From an uncultured Bacteroidaceae bacterium (lineage in GTDB: Bacteria; Bacteroidota; Bacteroidia; Bacteroidales; Bacteroidaceae), in NCBI GenBank assembly GCA_904502185.1, contig CAJGDX010000014.1, positions 1 to 33,428 of the forward strand: a DNA stretch of 33,428 nt. The letters are read 5' to 3'. This document shows positions 1-7,935 of this stretch, in pieces. The position numbers were made by a program, and so were the translations under genes. Every line of letters starts with the position of its first letter. Position 1 is the stretch's first letter. The notes beneath the pieces were generated by a model. That model had not been told where the DNA came from, made no database searches, and saw nothing but the letters and a program-made list of their open reading frames with translations.

Positions 1-1
1 A

Positions 2-463
2 GTCGACGGCGTAAATACCCTGACTCTTGCCTATGCTCCTTTCGCTGTAAACACCCCCATGTTTGTGTATGCAGGTGGCAAGCCTGTTACGGCTGTAGCT
101 TCCAATGCGCAGGTGGCTGTAAGCAGCAAAGAGGATATGACAACCGACTATCTTCTCATCTCTTACGTGGGTACAGCTTGTCGCATCAATACCTATGTTC
201 AGGATGATGCTAAGTATGTAAAGACCGTTCAGGCAGGCACCATAGCTCCCTTTGCCATGAACATCAGTGCATTGCCCGGTTCAAGCAGCAGCGCTTCCAA
301 CCTTGTACTCTACTACGATGCATCGACAGGCATCGAGGATGTTGAGGCTGCTGCTGACGAGCAGGTTATCTACGACCTTACAGGCCGCAGAATAGAGAAG
401 ATAACCGCTCCCGGCATCTACATTGTCAACAAGAAAAAGGTTGTTGTAAAAGAGGTAAAATAA
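2..463 (+). CDS. C-terminal part of a secreted/surface protein with sorting-tail-like end (partial)
   Basis: The reading frame is open from the first bases of the window, so the N-terminus lies upstream; about 153 residues remain before the TAA at 461-463. The ATG at 59 is internal, because the frame reads on without a stop before it. I do not recognise the main domain; what is visible is beta-rich with many small and polar residues. The last 40 residues have the pattern IYDLTGRR, then a short stretch, then GIYIVNKKKVVVKEVK. This 'YDLxGRR...GIYIxxGKKxxxK' end is common on secreted Bacteroidales proteins and resembles the C-terminal sorting domains of type IX secretion cargo. Export is therefore likely, but the function is unknown. 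Confidence 0.75.
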   Translation, partial: VDGVNTLTLAYAPFAVNTPMFVYAGGKPVTAVASNAQVAVSSKEDMTTDYLLISYVGTACRINTYVQDDAKYVKTVQAGTIAPFAMNISALPGSSSSASNLVLYYDASTGIEDVEAAADEQVIYDLTGRRIEKITAPGIYIVNKKKVVVKEVK

Positions 464-478
464 TCCATTCCCTATAAT

Positions 479-525
479 CAATCGCGGTTGTGCCTGTGAT
501 GGGCGTAGCCGCGATTGGTCTTTTT
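479..525 (+). terminator. Intrinsic terminator after the partial secreted-protein gene
   Basis: A stem of about 16-17 bp (479-495 with 501-517, outer 9 bp CAATCGCGG/CCGCGATTG perfect, several G-U pairs inside) closes a 5-nt loop. It is followed by GTC and a T run at 521-525. It lies 15 bp after the upstream stop codon and just before the acyltransferase start, so it should separate the two transcripts unless there is read-through. I found no clear TAnnTTTG box for the acyltransferase in the same gap. Confidence 0.8.
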
Positions 526-539
526 ATTAAAAAAACAGT

Positions 540-1682
540 ATGAAAAACAGTATATCCACCAATCGCATAGTATGGCTCGACGTGGCACGCCTTTTTGCGA
601 TGTTCATGGTAGTATGTTGCCACTGTGCCGACCCCTTCAACTTCTATCCCGGCGGCAATCCGCCTCCCGAAATAGCCCAGTGGGGTGCCTTGTGGGGTGC
701 CTTTCTGCGTCCCTGCGTACCGCTGTTTGTGATGATAACCGGTGCGCTGATGCTACCTGTGCGCGAAGAGAGTTCAATCTTCTACAAAAAGCGCATTAGT
801 CGTGTATTCTTTCCGTTTCTTATATGGTCGCTCATATATGCCATTTTCCCATGGCTGACGGGCCTTATGGGGCTTTCTCCCCAGATACTTATCGACTTTT
901 TTGCCTATGGCGGTGACGAGGTTATGCGTCAGAGTTTCTCGGCAAGTGCCGAATATATCTGCAACATTCCCTTTAACTATCCGCTGACTGCTGTACACAT
1001 GTGGTACATCTATCTGCTGATAGGATTGTATCTCTACCTGCCCATCTTCTCGGCATGGGTGGAGAAGGCATCGGAGAGGGCAAAATTGTGGTTCCTTGTT
1101 GCATGGGGAGTGACCGCGCTGTTGCCCTACTACAACGAGTTTGTTGCCGAATATCTGTGGGGCAGCTGCTCGTGGAACGCATACGGAATGTTGTACTATT
1201 TTGCAGGCTTCAACGGTTATCTGTTGCTGGGACACTACCTGAGACACCACAACTGGAGCCGCATGCAGCTGCTCTGTTACGGAGTGCCGATGTTTGTAGC
1301 AGGTTTCCTTGTAACATACTTCGGTTTTATACACATGCGCGACCTGGAGAATGTGACAGCCGAGCAGTTTGAACTCTTTCTTACCTACAATTCGCTGAAT
1401 GTCATTTTAATGACTATCCCCTGCTTTATGCTGGCAAAGGCAGTAAATGTCACCTCGGAAAGGCTTGTGGCTCTGCTTGCCAACCTCACAAAGTGCGGAT
1501 TCGGCGTATATATGGTACACTTCTTCCTGACCGGTCCCTCGGTGCTGCTTGTAAGGGCATTGGATATTCCTATCCCCCTGCAGATTCCTTGTGCTGCTAT
1601 TGTGGCGTTTGCCGCATCGTGGATATTCGTGGCTCTTGTATATCGTATTTTCGGCAAGGGCGCACGTTGGTTCGTCGGATAG
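540..1682 (+). CDS. Acyltransferase family 3 integral membrane protein
   Basis: 380 residues, mostly hydrophobic, with about ten predicted membrane segments. The N-terminus carries the R-x10-H signature of the acyltransferase-3 (OafA/WecH-like) family: R17 in the first helix and H28 in the VVCCHC segment, followed by a proline/glycine-rich loop. The family moves acetyl or other acyl groups onto sugars of surface polysaccharides, lipopolysaccharide or peptidoglycan across the inner membrane; the acceptor here cannot be read from the sequence. The length fits the family without an extra SGNH domain. The first ATG is at 540, 14 bp after the terminator T run. It stands alone between two terminators, so it gives no operon clue to its substrate. 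Confidence 0.85.
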   Translation: MKNSISTNRIVWLDVARLFAMFMVVCCHCADPFNFYPGGNPPPEIAQWGALWGAFLRPCVPLFVMITGALMLPVREESSIFYKKRISRVFFPFLIWSLIYAIFPWLTGLMGLSPQILIDFFAYGGDEVMRQSFSASAEYICNIPFNYPLTAVHMWYIYLLIGLYLYLPIFSAWVEKASERAKLWFLVAWGVTALLPYYNEFVAEYLWGSCSWNAYGMLYYFAGFNGYLLLGHYLRHHNWSRMQLLCYGVPMFVAGFLVTYFGFIHMRDLENVTAEQFELFLTYNSLNVILMTIPCFMLAKAVNVTSERLVALLANLTKCGFGVYMVHFFLTGPSVLLVRALDIPIPLQIPCAAIVAFAASWIFVALVYRIFGKGARWFVG

Positions 1683-1701
1683 TGATTGTGGTTGACTATA
1701 T

Positions 1702-1739
1702 AAAAATAACCGCTCGGCACATGCCGAGCGGTTATTTTT
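1702..1739. terminator. Bidirectional terminator between convergent genes
   Basis: A perfect 18-bp inverted repeat (1702-1719 with 1722-1739) has a GC-rich centre and an A run on one side and a T run on the other, giving a U tract in both directions. It sits 20 bp after the acyltransferase stop and 20 bp after the aminotransferase stop on the other strand, so it should end both transcripts. Confidence 0.95.
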
Positions 1740-1759
1740 TACCTTTATATATTATAGGA

Positions 1760-2953
1760 TTAGTTCAATTTGGCAAGTGCCTCTTTGATTCTTCTGATTG
1801 CTTCGATGATGTTCTCGTCGCTTGTAGCGTAGCTCATTCTGAAGCAGTCGGGTGCGCCGAACGATGTTCCGCCTACTGTTGCCACGTGAGCCTCTGTCAG
1901 CAGATACATTGCAAGGTCGTCCGAGTTGTTGATTGTCTGGCCGTTGTAGCTCTTGCCGTAGAAAGAGCTGCATTTGGGGAAGAGATAGAATGCTCCCTCG
2001 GGTACGTTCACCTCAAGACCGGGAATCTCTTTTGCAAGTTTCACGATGAGGTCGCGGCGACGCTGGAAAGCCTTCTGCATCTCAGCTACGGGCTCCTGTG
2101 AACCTACGTATGCCTCTACCGATGCCATCTGTGACACTGAGCAAGGTCCACTGGTGTACTGTCCCTGAAGCTTGTTGCAGCCCTTTACAATCCACTCGGC
2201 AGCAGCGATGAAACCAATGCGCCATCCTGTCATTGCGTATGCCTTTGATACACCGTTCACGATGATTACTCTGTCGCGTACATTGTCGAACTGTGCAATG
2301 CTCTCGTGTTTGCCAATGTAGTTGATGTGCTCGTAGATCTCGTCGGCGACGATGTAGACATTGGGATATTTTGCAAGTACGTCGGCAAGTTCTTTCAGTT
2401 CATCTTTGCTGTATACCGAACCAGTGGGGTTAGAGGGTGAGCAGAGAATAAGCATCTTTGTCTTGGGGGTGATGGCTGCTTCGAGCTGTGCTGCTGTTAT
2501 CTTGAAGTTCTGCTCGATGCCTGCATATATTGTAACGGGTGTACCGTCTGCCAATTTAACCATTTCGGGGTAGCTTACCCAGTATGGGGCAGGTACAATA
2601 ACCTCGTCGCCGGGGTTTACAAGTGCCATGATGGCGTTGCAAACTGACTGTTTGGCACCGTTTGATACAGAGATCTGTGCAGCTGTATATTCGAGGCCGT
2701 TCTCTTTTTTCAGCTTCTCGACGATGGCATTGCGCAATGCGGGGTAGCCAGGGACGGGAGAGTATCTAGAGAAGTTCTCGTTTACCGCTTTTATGGCTGC
2801 CTCTTTAATAGCATCGGGGGTGTTGAAGTCGGGTTCGCCGACACTCATGTTGATAACATCAACGCCTTGTGCCTTTAGCTCCTGGCTCTTTTGTGACATA
2901 GCCAATGTTGCCGAGGGTGATAGTCTGTTCAGACGGTCTGATAATTGATTCAT
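1760..2953 (-). CDS. aspC: PLP-dependent aspartate aminotransferase (class I/II)
   Basis: 397 residues of a fold-type I aminotransferase, the usual length. Visible landmarks: N175 in SPSNPTG, D204 in VADEIY (binds the pyridine nitrogen of PLP), the Schiff-base lysine K237 in VSKAYAMTGWR, and R372 in CFRMSYA, which holds the substrate carboxylate. These place it in the Igamma/1b group of aspartate aminotransferases, which interconvert aspartate and oxaloacetate using 2-oxoglutarate/glutamate; some members also act on prephenate, which I cannot exclude. It is cytoplasmic. It is the last gene of the lptF/G-ribBA-aspC run, 106 bp after ribBA. I see no good promoter box in that gap, so read-through is likely. 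It ends at the shared terminator. Confidence 0.93.
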   Translation of the reverse strand: MNQLSDRLNRLSPSATLAMSQKSQELKAQGVDVINMSVGEPDFNTPDAIKEAAIKAVNENFSRYSPVPGYPALRNAIVEKLKKENGLEYTAAQISVSNGAKQSVCNAIMALVNPGDEVIVPAPYWVSYPEMVKLADGTPVTIYAGIEQNFKITAAQLEAAITPKTKMLILCSPSNPTGSVYSKDELKELADVLAKYPNVYIVADEIYEHINYIGKHESIAQFDNVRDRVIIVNGVSKAYAMTGWRIGFIAAAEWIVKGCNKLQGQYTSGPCSVSQMASVEAYVGSQEPVAEMQKAFQRRRDLIVKLAKEIPGLEVNVPEGAFYLFPKCSSFYGKSYNGQTINNSDDLAMYLLTEAHVATVGGTSFGAPDCFRMSYATSDENIIEAIRRIKEALAKLN

Positions 2954-3059
2954 AATATTCAGTATTTAATGTTTATTTTCTTTTACCCATTTTTGTTTTC
3001 TGTGGATGTACTTCTCAGTTCCTTTTGTCGACAGGTAGTTCTTTTTCTATCGTTGTATA

Positions 3060-4280
3060 TTATTTCTTTTCGTCGATGTGCAGTGTGTGTCCCATTCTCT
3101 GGGCTTTGGTGCTGAGGTAGCGCGAGTTGAATTCGTTGGGCTCAATCTCGCAGCTCAGTATCTCTACTATTTCGAGCCCGTAGCTTTCGAGTCCTATGCG
3201 TTTCACCGGGTTGTTGGTGATGAGCTGCATCTTGTGTACACCCACCTTGCGCAGAATCTCTGCTCCAACGCCATAGTCTCTTTCATCGGCCTTGAAGCCT
3301 AGACAGATGTTGGCGTCAACGGTGTCCATGCCCTCTTCCTGCAGTTTGTATGCCTTTATCTTGTTCATAAGACCAATGCCGCGTCCCTCCTGATTGAGGT
3401 AAACGATTACACCTTTTCCATTCTCCTCGATGAGCTGCATGGCTTTCTGCAACTGTGCGCCGCAGTCGCAACGCTGCGATGCGAATATGTCGCCTGTCAT
3501 GCAGGATGAGTGTACTCTTACGGGAATAGGTTCGTCCTCGTTCCATGTACCCTTTATCAGGGCAATGTGTTCGAGGCCTGTTGATTTCTGCATGAAGGGG
3601 ATAAGGCGGAAATGTCCATATTTTGTGGGCATGTCAACCTCTTCGCCAATCTCCACGAGTGACTCTTTCTTCAGACGGTACTTTATAAGGTCGCTGATGG
3701 AGATTATCTTCATTCCATACTCCTCTGAAAGTTTCATCAGCTCAGGCATACGTGCCATGGTGCCATCCTCGTTCATTATTTCGATGAGGGCGGCAGCGGG
3801 GTTAAGACCTGCCAGACGGGCAAGATCGATACTTGCCTCGGTGTGTCCGGCGCGACGCAAAACTCCCTTGTCCTGTGCGTAAAGGGGGTTGATGTGTCCG
3901 GGACGTGCAAAAGTTGCAGGTGTGCTTGAGGGGTCGGCAAGTGCCTGTATGGTTGCTGCACGGTCGGCGGCTGAAACACCTGTGCTGCATCCCTCAATCT
4001 TGTCGACGGTAACAGTGAAAGGTGTACCCAGCAAGCTGGTATTTGAGTTCACCTGAGGCTCCAGCTCCAGTTCTTTGCAACGTGACATTGTTATTGGGGC
4101 GCATAATACACCGCGTCCATGCTTCAGCATGAAGTTCACCTTTTCGGGGGTTATCTTCTCGGCAGCGATTATAAAGTCGCCTTCATTTTCACGGTCTTCG
4201 TCGTCGACAACAATGACGAACTTTCCTTCGCGAAAGTCTTCAATTGCTTCTTCGATATTGCTCAATCTTACATCTTCCAT
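3060..4280 (-). CDS. ribBA: Bifunctional 3,4-dihydroxy-2-butanone-4-phosphate synthase / GTP cyclohydrolase II
   Basis: 406 residues with both halves. The N-terminal RibB domain (about 1-200) has the acidic metal/substrate motif DDEDRENEGD at 26-35 and the HTEAS segment near 146; it converts ribulose 5-phosphate to dihydroxybutanone phosphate. The C-terminal RibA domain (about 205-400) has the zinc cysteines C260, C271 and C273 (HSSCMTGD...RCDCG), the NQEGRGIGL loop at 296-304 and DERDYG at 332-337. It opens GTP to the pyrimidine precursor of riboflavin. Together they make the two starting compounds of flavin synthesis. The start follows the permease stop by 21 bp, too short for an FMN riboswitch, so it is probably expressed from the permease promoter. 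Confidence 0.97.
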   Translation of the reverse strand: MEDVRLSNIEEAIEDFREGKFVIVVDDEDRENEGDFIIAAEKITPEKVNFMLKHGRGVLCAPITMSRCKELELEPQVNSNTSLLGTPFTVTVDKIEGCSTGVSAADRAATIQALADPSSTPATFARPGHINPLYAQDKGVLRRAGHTEASIDLARLAGLNPAAALIEIMNEDGTMARMPELMKLSEEYGMKIISISDLIKYRLKKESLVEIGEEVDMPTKYGHFRLIPFMQKSTGLEHIALIKGTWNEDEPIPVRVHSSCMTGDIFASQRCDCGAQLQKAMQLIEENGKGVIVYLNQEGRGIGLMNKIKAYKLQEEGMDTVDANICLGFKADERDYGVGAEILRKVGVHKMQLITNNPVKRIGLESYGLEIVEILSCEIEPNEFNSRYLSTKAQRMGHTLHIDEKK

Positions 4281-4301
4281 TATTTCGTATGTAGTGGGTT
4301 T

Positions 4302-6221
4302 TTATATTAGTTTTTCTTTTTTCATTCTCTCTATGAGGGTGTGCGCGGTGTTCCTTATCTTTTTGAGGTCACGTGATATCTGTCTGTGGAACTTACAGCT
4401 GCGCAGGTAGATGATTATTCCTATCGGGAACAGCAGTATTGCCAATATGTTCATCCAGCGTTTTCTCAGCGGCGAGCGCAACTCGTCCACCATCATCACC
4501 GGGAATTCGTTGAGCAGCTGTATCACTTTTCTGTTCTTGCTGTTACCCATCTCTTCGACCAATGCGTCGAGTCTTTCGCTCATCTTTTCTATGGGCAGTT
4601 CCTCTGTTTCGTCGAAGAATACCTTTATGGGGTTGGGCAGGCTGTTCTTGCGGTACTGTGTCGAGTATTCACGACATTCGTCTATTATACTCTCCAACTG
4701 TGCGTGGTCGGCTGCGTAGTCGGGGTCTTCGATGATAACCTCTTTGAGTGTCACATTACGCGATTCGCGCAGTCCCAACAGCTTTCTGAAGAATGCTTTG
4801 TAGGCATCCATGTTGAAAATGGCTGAATCCTTGTTCGACTGGTAGGTGAAGATTGCGCCGAGTGGCGTCAGCACCATCATGCTTATAAGGCACCCGAACC
4901 ATGTGTGCCATTCGCTCTCCTTCACCATCTTTTCGCCCGAGGTGTTGAATATGTAGTAGAGCAGGAAGATGGCAACCGATATCAGTACCGGATAACCCAG
5001 TCCGCCCTTCTTTACAATAGCTCCCAGTGGCGCGCCGATAAAGAAGAATATTATGCACGAGAGTGACAGCGTGATTTTTTGCCACCACGAAATATAATGC
5101 TTGTTCAGGTCCTTGTCGAGCGAACGCATTATGTTTCTTTTTATCTCGTAGTCGGTCATCAACTGCTCCACCTTTTCAAGTGTAGCTCTCTTTACTCTCA
5201 GTTTTGTCTGCTTCGAGTAGTTGTCGTAGACGCTGTCGGCGTTTATGGCATAAATCTTGTCTCTCTCCTGTGCTGTCGAGTCGTCTTTATTGAAAAGAAG
5301 CTTTTGGGGGTAGGCATTGCGCATGGCTGCCTTCCAGTTGTTGCGGCCTATGCTGTCGTTGTAGTGTGTGAGTGAGTCAATCGAGTGGTTAAGCTCGATG
5401 ATGTTTTTGCTGGCAGCCTGTTTCTTCAGGAACGAACCATCTTTCATGTCGAATCCGCCGCCGAAGTTTATCACGATGATTTTCTCGCGGAATGTCTCTC
5501 GTGTGTAGGGGATATTTTTCTTTTTGGCATCCTCCTGCAACTCTGTGGCATTGGCAAAGCGCTCGCCGCTGTACAGCTTCAGCATCAGATGCTGCTGGTC
5601 GGCTGTGGTCTCAATCTTTCCCGAGTCGGCTACTATGATATTGGCATTCTCAAAGCCTTTTGTAAGGTCGTATATCATCACTCTGTAGAGCATGCCTGTC
5701 TGTTTGTCCTTCTTCTTGACGAACAGGTTGTAACCCTCAATCTGGTCGTAGAATACACCCTCGGGAATTTCAAGTTCGGGCGATGTCTGTTTGATGGAGT
5801 ATAGCACTGTGTACAGTTTCACCTGCGCTCTGGGGCCTATTACATTCTGGAAATAGAATGATATGCAGCCCAGTATGGCGCAGACCACCACCAGCGGTGC
5901 CATAATGCGCAACAGGGGGATTCCGGCAGCCTTCATCGACAGCAGTTCAAGCCTTTCGCCGAAGTTGCCGAAGGTCATAAGTGCAGCAAGAAGTATAGCC
6001 AGTGGCAGCGATTGTCCTATCATTGTCAGTGAGCCAAGCCAGAAGAATTGTGCCATCACCCACATGTCGAGTCCTTTGCCTACGAATTCATCCACCCATC
6101 TCCACAGGAATTGCATGATGAAGATGAATGTGCATATAAAGAATGTTGCCGAGAACAGCAGAAGAAAACTCTTGATGATGAACCAATCGAGTTTCTTTAT
6201 ACGTAGGTCGGGAAATTTCAT
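4302..6221 (-). CDS. LptF/LptG-family (YjgP/YjgQ) lipopolysaccharide export permease, long form
   Basis: 639 residues, against about 360 for proteobacterial LptF or LptG. Three N-terminal membrane helices (about 14-40, 55-82, 104-126) precede a large periplasmic region (about 130-375), then three more helices (about 383-402, 409-427, 441-460). This matches the LptF/G permease that, with LptB, pulls lipopolysaccharide from the inner membrane to the periplasmic bridge. Beyond helix six there is an extra part of about 180 residues: a charged cytoplasmic segment (about 465-588), a seventh helix (about 589-606) and a basic tail. I cannot tell F from G. It is the first gene of the run with ribBA and aspC, with a promoter box 75 bp upstream. 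Confidence 0.88.
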   Translation of the reverse strand: MKFPDLRIKKLDWFIIKSFLLLFSATFFICTFIFIMQFLWRWVDEFVGKGLDMWVMAQFFWLGSLTMIGQSLPLAILLAALMTFGNFGERLELLSMKAAGIPLLRIMAPLVVVCAILGCISFYFQNVIGPRAQVKLYTVLYSIKQTSPELEIPEGVFYDQIEGYNLFVKKKDKQTGMLYRVMIYDLTKGFENANIIVADSGKIETTADQQHLMLKLYSGERFANATELQEDAKKKNIPYTRETFREKIIVINFGGGFDMKDGSFLKKQAASKNIIELNHSIDSLTHYNDSIGRNNWKAAMRNAYPQKLLFNKDDSTAQERDKIYAINADSVYDNYSKQTKLRVKRATLEKVEQLMTDYEIKRNIMRSLDKDLNKHYISWWQKITLSLSCIIFFFIGAPLGAIVKKGGLGYPVLISVAIFLLYYIFNTSGEKMVKESEWHTWFGCLISMMVLTPLGAIFTYQSNKDSAIFNMDAYKAFFRKLLGLRESRNVTLKEVIIEDPDYAADHAQLESIIDECREYSTQYRKNSLPNPIKVFFDETEELPIEKMSERLDALVEEMGNSKNRKVIQLLNEFPVMMVDELRSPLRKRWMNILAILLFPIGIIIYLRSCKFHRQISRDLKKIRNTAHTLIERMKKEKLI

Positions 6222-6295
6222 AGCTTTTTATGCTCTTGTTCTGTTTTTCTGTTGTGTGCCTGTTCTTTTTATATGCACACTATTCCATATTTTTG

Positions 6296-6317
6296 CAAAG
6301 TTAGCATAAAAGCGCGA
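6296..6317 (-). promoter_or_regulatory. Promoter of the lptF/G-ribBA-aspC run
   Basis: On the - strand TAACTTTG (6303 down to 6296) matches the Bacteroides -7 consensus TAnnTTTG, preceded by ATGC and by TCGCG at 6317-6313. The expected start is near 6289, giving a leader of about 68 nt. No clear TTTG -33 box is seen. The same TCGCG...ATGCTAnCTTTG arrangement recurs in opposite orientation at 6396-6416. Confidence 0.7.
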
Positions 6318-6381
6318 ATTTTCTTGAGTTACTATCTAATAAGTTGTTAAAATTGTAAATATTATTAATTAAAACTTACAC

Positions 6382-6416
6382 TTTGTCTGCGATGCTCGCG
6401 TTTAATGCTATCTTTG
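6382..6416 (+). promoter_or_regulatory. Promoter of the AlkD-like gene
   Basis: TATCTTTG at 6409-6416 fits the Bacteroides -7 consensus, with the extension AATGC just before it. A TTTG lies at 6382-6385, but 23 nt upstream instead of the usual 19-21. The predicted start near 6423 gives a leader of only 14-17 nt. The box lies inside the 5' extension that begins at a TTG at 6383, which argues that translation starts downstream, at 6437 or 6440. Confidence 0.65.
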
Positions 6417-6436
6417 TCTTGCAAACGATTGAAAAA

Positions 6437-7270
6437 ATGATGGCATTTAACAGCAATACGACTATGATACAGCATCTGTTGGAACCCCTTGTCTGCGAAC
6501 GCTTCAGAAGCGATAAACACTATCGCGACGGGCATCTGCGCGTGGTTAATGCCCTCCCTCGGCGGAGGGTGCTGGGGCTTCATGCCCCTGAAATGAAACA
6601 TGTGGCAGCTACCCTGTCAAAAGAGGGTGCAGAGGTCTGTGTCAATGGCGAGTGGCGCACATGTCGCGGCGGTGCCGAAGTTATTGCCTGTTTCGAGGAG
6701 GCTGGAGGTGAACTCTGTCACGAGGAGATTGTCATCTGGGGCTTTCTCATCAATCACGAAAAATGCTCTGTCGAGCAGCGGTTGAACCTTCTGCAACGCT
6801 ATGTCCCTATGATTGATAACTGGGCTGTGTGCGACTCCTACTGCGCCCATGCAAAGTGGATGGCTCGTGTCGACAAGGGACTTCTTTGGAGCTTTCTGCA
6901 GCAGTGGTTCAGTTCGGAGCGGGAATTTGAGGTGCGCTTCGCATTGGTGACGGCAATGTGTTATCTGTTGAATGACGATTGGCTGGAGCCTCTCTTCCGG
7001 CGTATCGACAAACTCCCTTTCAGCAGCATAAAATCGGAATATCGCACCGAAAGAGGTAAGCCTCTTGTTCCGCAACAGGGTACGGTGCAGGGTGCCGCAC
7101 CCTATTATGTGAGAATGGGTGTTGCCTGGTTGCTTGCTACAGCCCTGGATAAATTTCCCGAGCGCACAAGGGCTTTTGTCACAAATTCCCATCTTCCCGA
7201 CGATGTTGTAAGGTTGTATGTCCGCAAGGCTCGTGAGTCGCGCCGCACACGCGAGGTGGCTGCGATGTAA
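6437..7270 (+). CDS. AlkD-like DNA alkylation repair protein (HEAT-repeat DNA glycosylase family)
   Basis: About 277 residues from the ATG at 6437. The protein is all-helical, with the pattern of the DNA alkylation repair (AlkC/AlkD) family. The clearest stretch is HEEIVIWGFLIN, then QRLNLLQRYVPMIDNWAVCD (114-133), then EFEVRFALVTAMCYLL and YYVRMGVAWLLATAL. W129 and D133 have the W-x3-D spacing of the catalytic W109/D113 pair I recall from Bacillus AlkD. Family members excise bulky or cationic alkylated purines such as N3-methyladenine without flipping the base. The frame also opens earlier (TTG at 6383), but the promoter box lies within that extension. Another ATG follows directly at 6440. 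A loop of about 20 residues before YYVRMGVAW seems longer than usual. It is monocistronic and divergent from the permease. Confidence 0.82.
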   Translation: MMAFNSNTTMIQHLLEPLVCERFRSDKHYRDGHLRVVNALPRRRVLGLHAPEMKHVAATLSKEGAEVCVNGEWRTCRGGAEVIACFEEAGGELCHEEIVIWGFLINHEKCSVEQRLNLLQRYVPMIDNWAVCDSYCAHAKWMARVDKGLLWSFLQQWFSSEREFEVRFALVTAMCYLLNDDWLEPLFRRIDKLPFSSIKSEYRTERGKPLVPQQGTVQGAAPYYVRMGVAWLLATALDKFPERTRAFVTNSHLPDDVVRLYVRKARESRRTREVAAM

Positions 7271-7407
7271 TTCTTATTTCTGTTTATCTTAACGTCGTTG
7301 ATGACCAAAGAGTTATTTTTCTGTATATAATCAGCAGAAGTAATCTAAAAATCCATCCGGCGCCGTAATTATAATGAATTCAACCCAAACTCGTTACTTG
7401 CCGGCAT

Positions 7408-7444
7408 AAAAAAGGAACCGACTATCAAAGGGATAGTCAGTTCC
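7408..7444 (-). terminator. Terminator of the dcw operon
   Basis: A 13-bp stem (7414-7426 with 7432-7444, one G-U position) closes a 5-nt loop. On the - strand it is followed by a run of six U (A run at 7408-7413). It begins 23 bp after the yqeY stop and is the only terminator-like hairpin I see along the 16-kb operon. The rest of the gap to the alkD stop (7271-7407) holds nothing I recognise. Confidence 0.9.
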
Positions 7445-7467
7445 ATATCAGCTTTTTCAAAATGCAT

Positions 7468-7917
7468 TTACGCCAAAAGCTCCTTAACTTTTGCCGAGAT
7501 AGCCTTACCATCGGCTTTGCCTGCCAATTGCTTGGTGGCAACACCCATCACTTTGCCCATCTCCTGGGGTGATGTTGCGCCAACCTCGGCAATGATGGCT
7601 TTCAGCGCCACTGTCAGTTCTTCTTCGCTCATCTGCTTGGGAAGGTATTTTTCGAGTACAGCCACCTGCGCAAGCTCCTCCTGTGCAAGGTCGGGGCGGT
7701 TCTGGCTTTCGTAGAGTGCAGCCGATTCGCGTCCCTGCTTTGCAAGTTTGCCAATAATCTTCGTAGCAGTTGCATCGTCAACGCTGTCGCCTGCTCCGGG
7801 GGCGGTTTTTGCCTCCAGCAGCGCCTTCTTAATGTTGCGTAATGTGTCGAGCGCCACTTTGTCCTTGGCCTTCATTGCCTCTTTGATGTCGTTGCTTATA
7901 ATGTCGAAAAGTTCCAT
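7468..7917 (-). CDS. yqeY: GatB/YqeY domain protein
   Basis: 149 residues, the full length of the stand-alone YqeY family. It has the typical start (MELFDIISNDIKEAMKAKDKVALDTLRNIKKAL), a middle EYLPKQMSEEEL and the end AKVKELLA. The fold is related to the tail of GatB, the tRNA-binding part of the Asp/Glu-tRNA amidotransferase, but the role of the free-standing form is not established. It is soluble and probably cytoplasmic. It follows ftsZ by 18 bp and is the last gene of the dcw operon. Confidence 0.93.
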   Translation of the reverse strand: MELFDIISNDIKEAMKAKDKVALDTLRNIKKALLEAKTAPGAGDSVDDATATKIIGKLAKQGRESAALYESQNRPDLAQEELAQVAVLEKYLPKQMSEEELTVALKAIIAEVGATSPQEMGKVMGVATKQLAGKADGKAISAKVKELLA

Positions 7918-7935
7918 TTTAATGCTGTTTATGGG

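Noticed and set aside
774..1334. 186-codon - strand frame inside the acyltransferase gene
   Set aside because: No recognisable domain; fully contained in a gene with the R-x10-H family motif on the other strand.
3040..4300. FMN riboswitch for ribBA
   Set aside because: Only 21 bp separate ribBA from the upstream permease stop, and the 106-bp gap after it is A/T-rich without a conserved RFN-like fold.
6383..6436. N-terminal extension of the AlkD-like protein from TTG 6383
   Set aside because: A strong -7 box (6409-6416) lies inside it, so the transcript would start downstream of the TTG.
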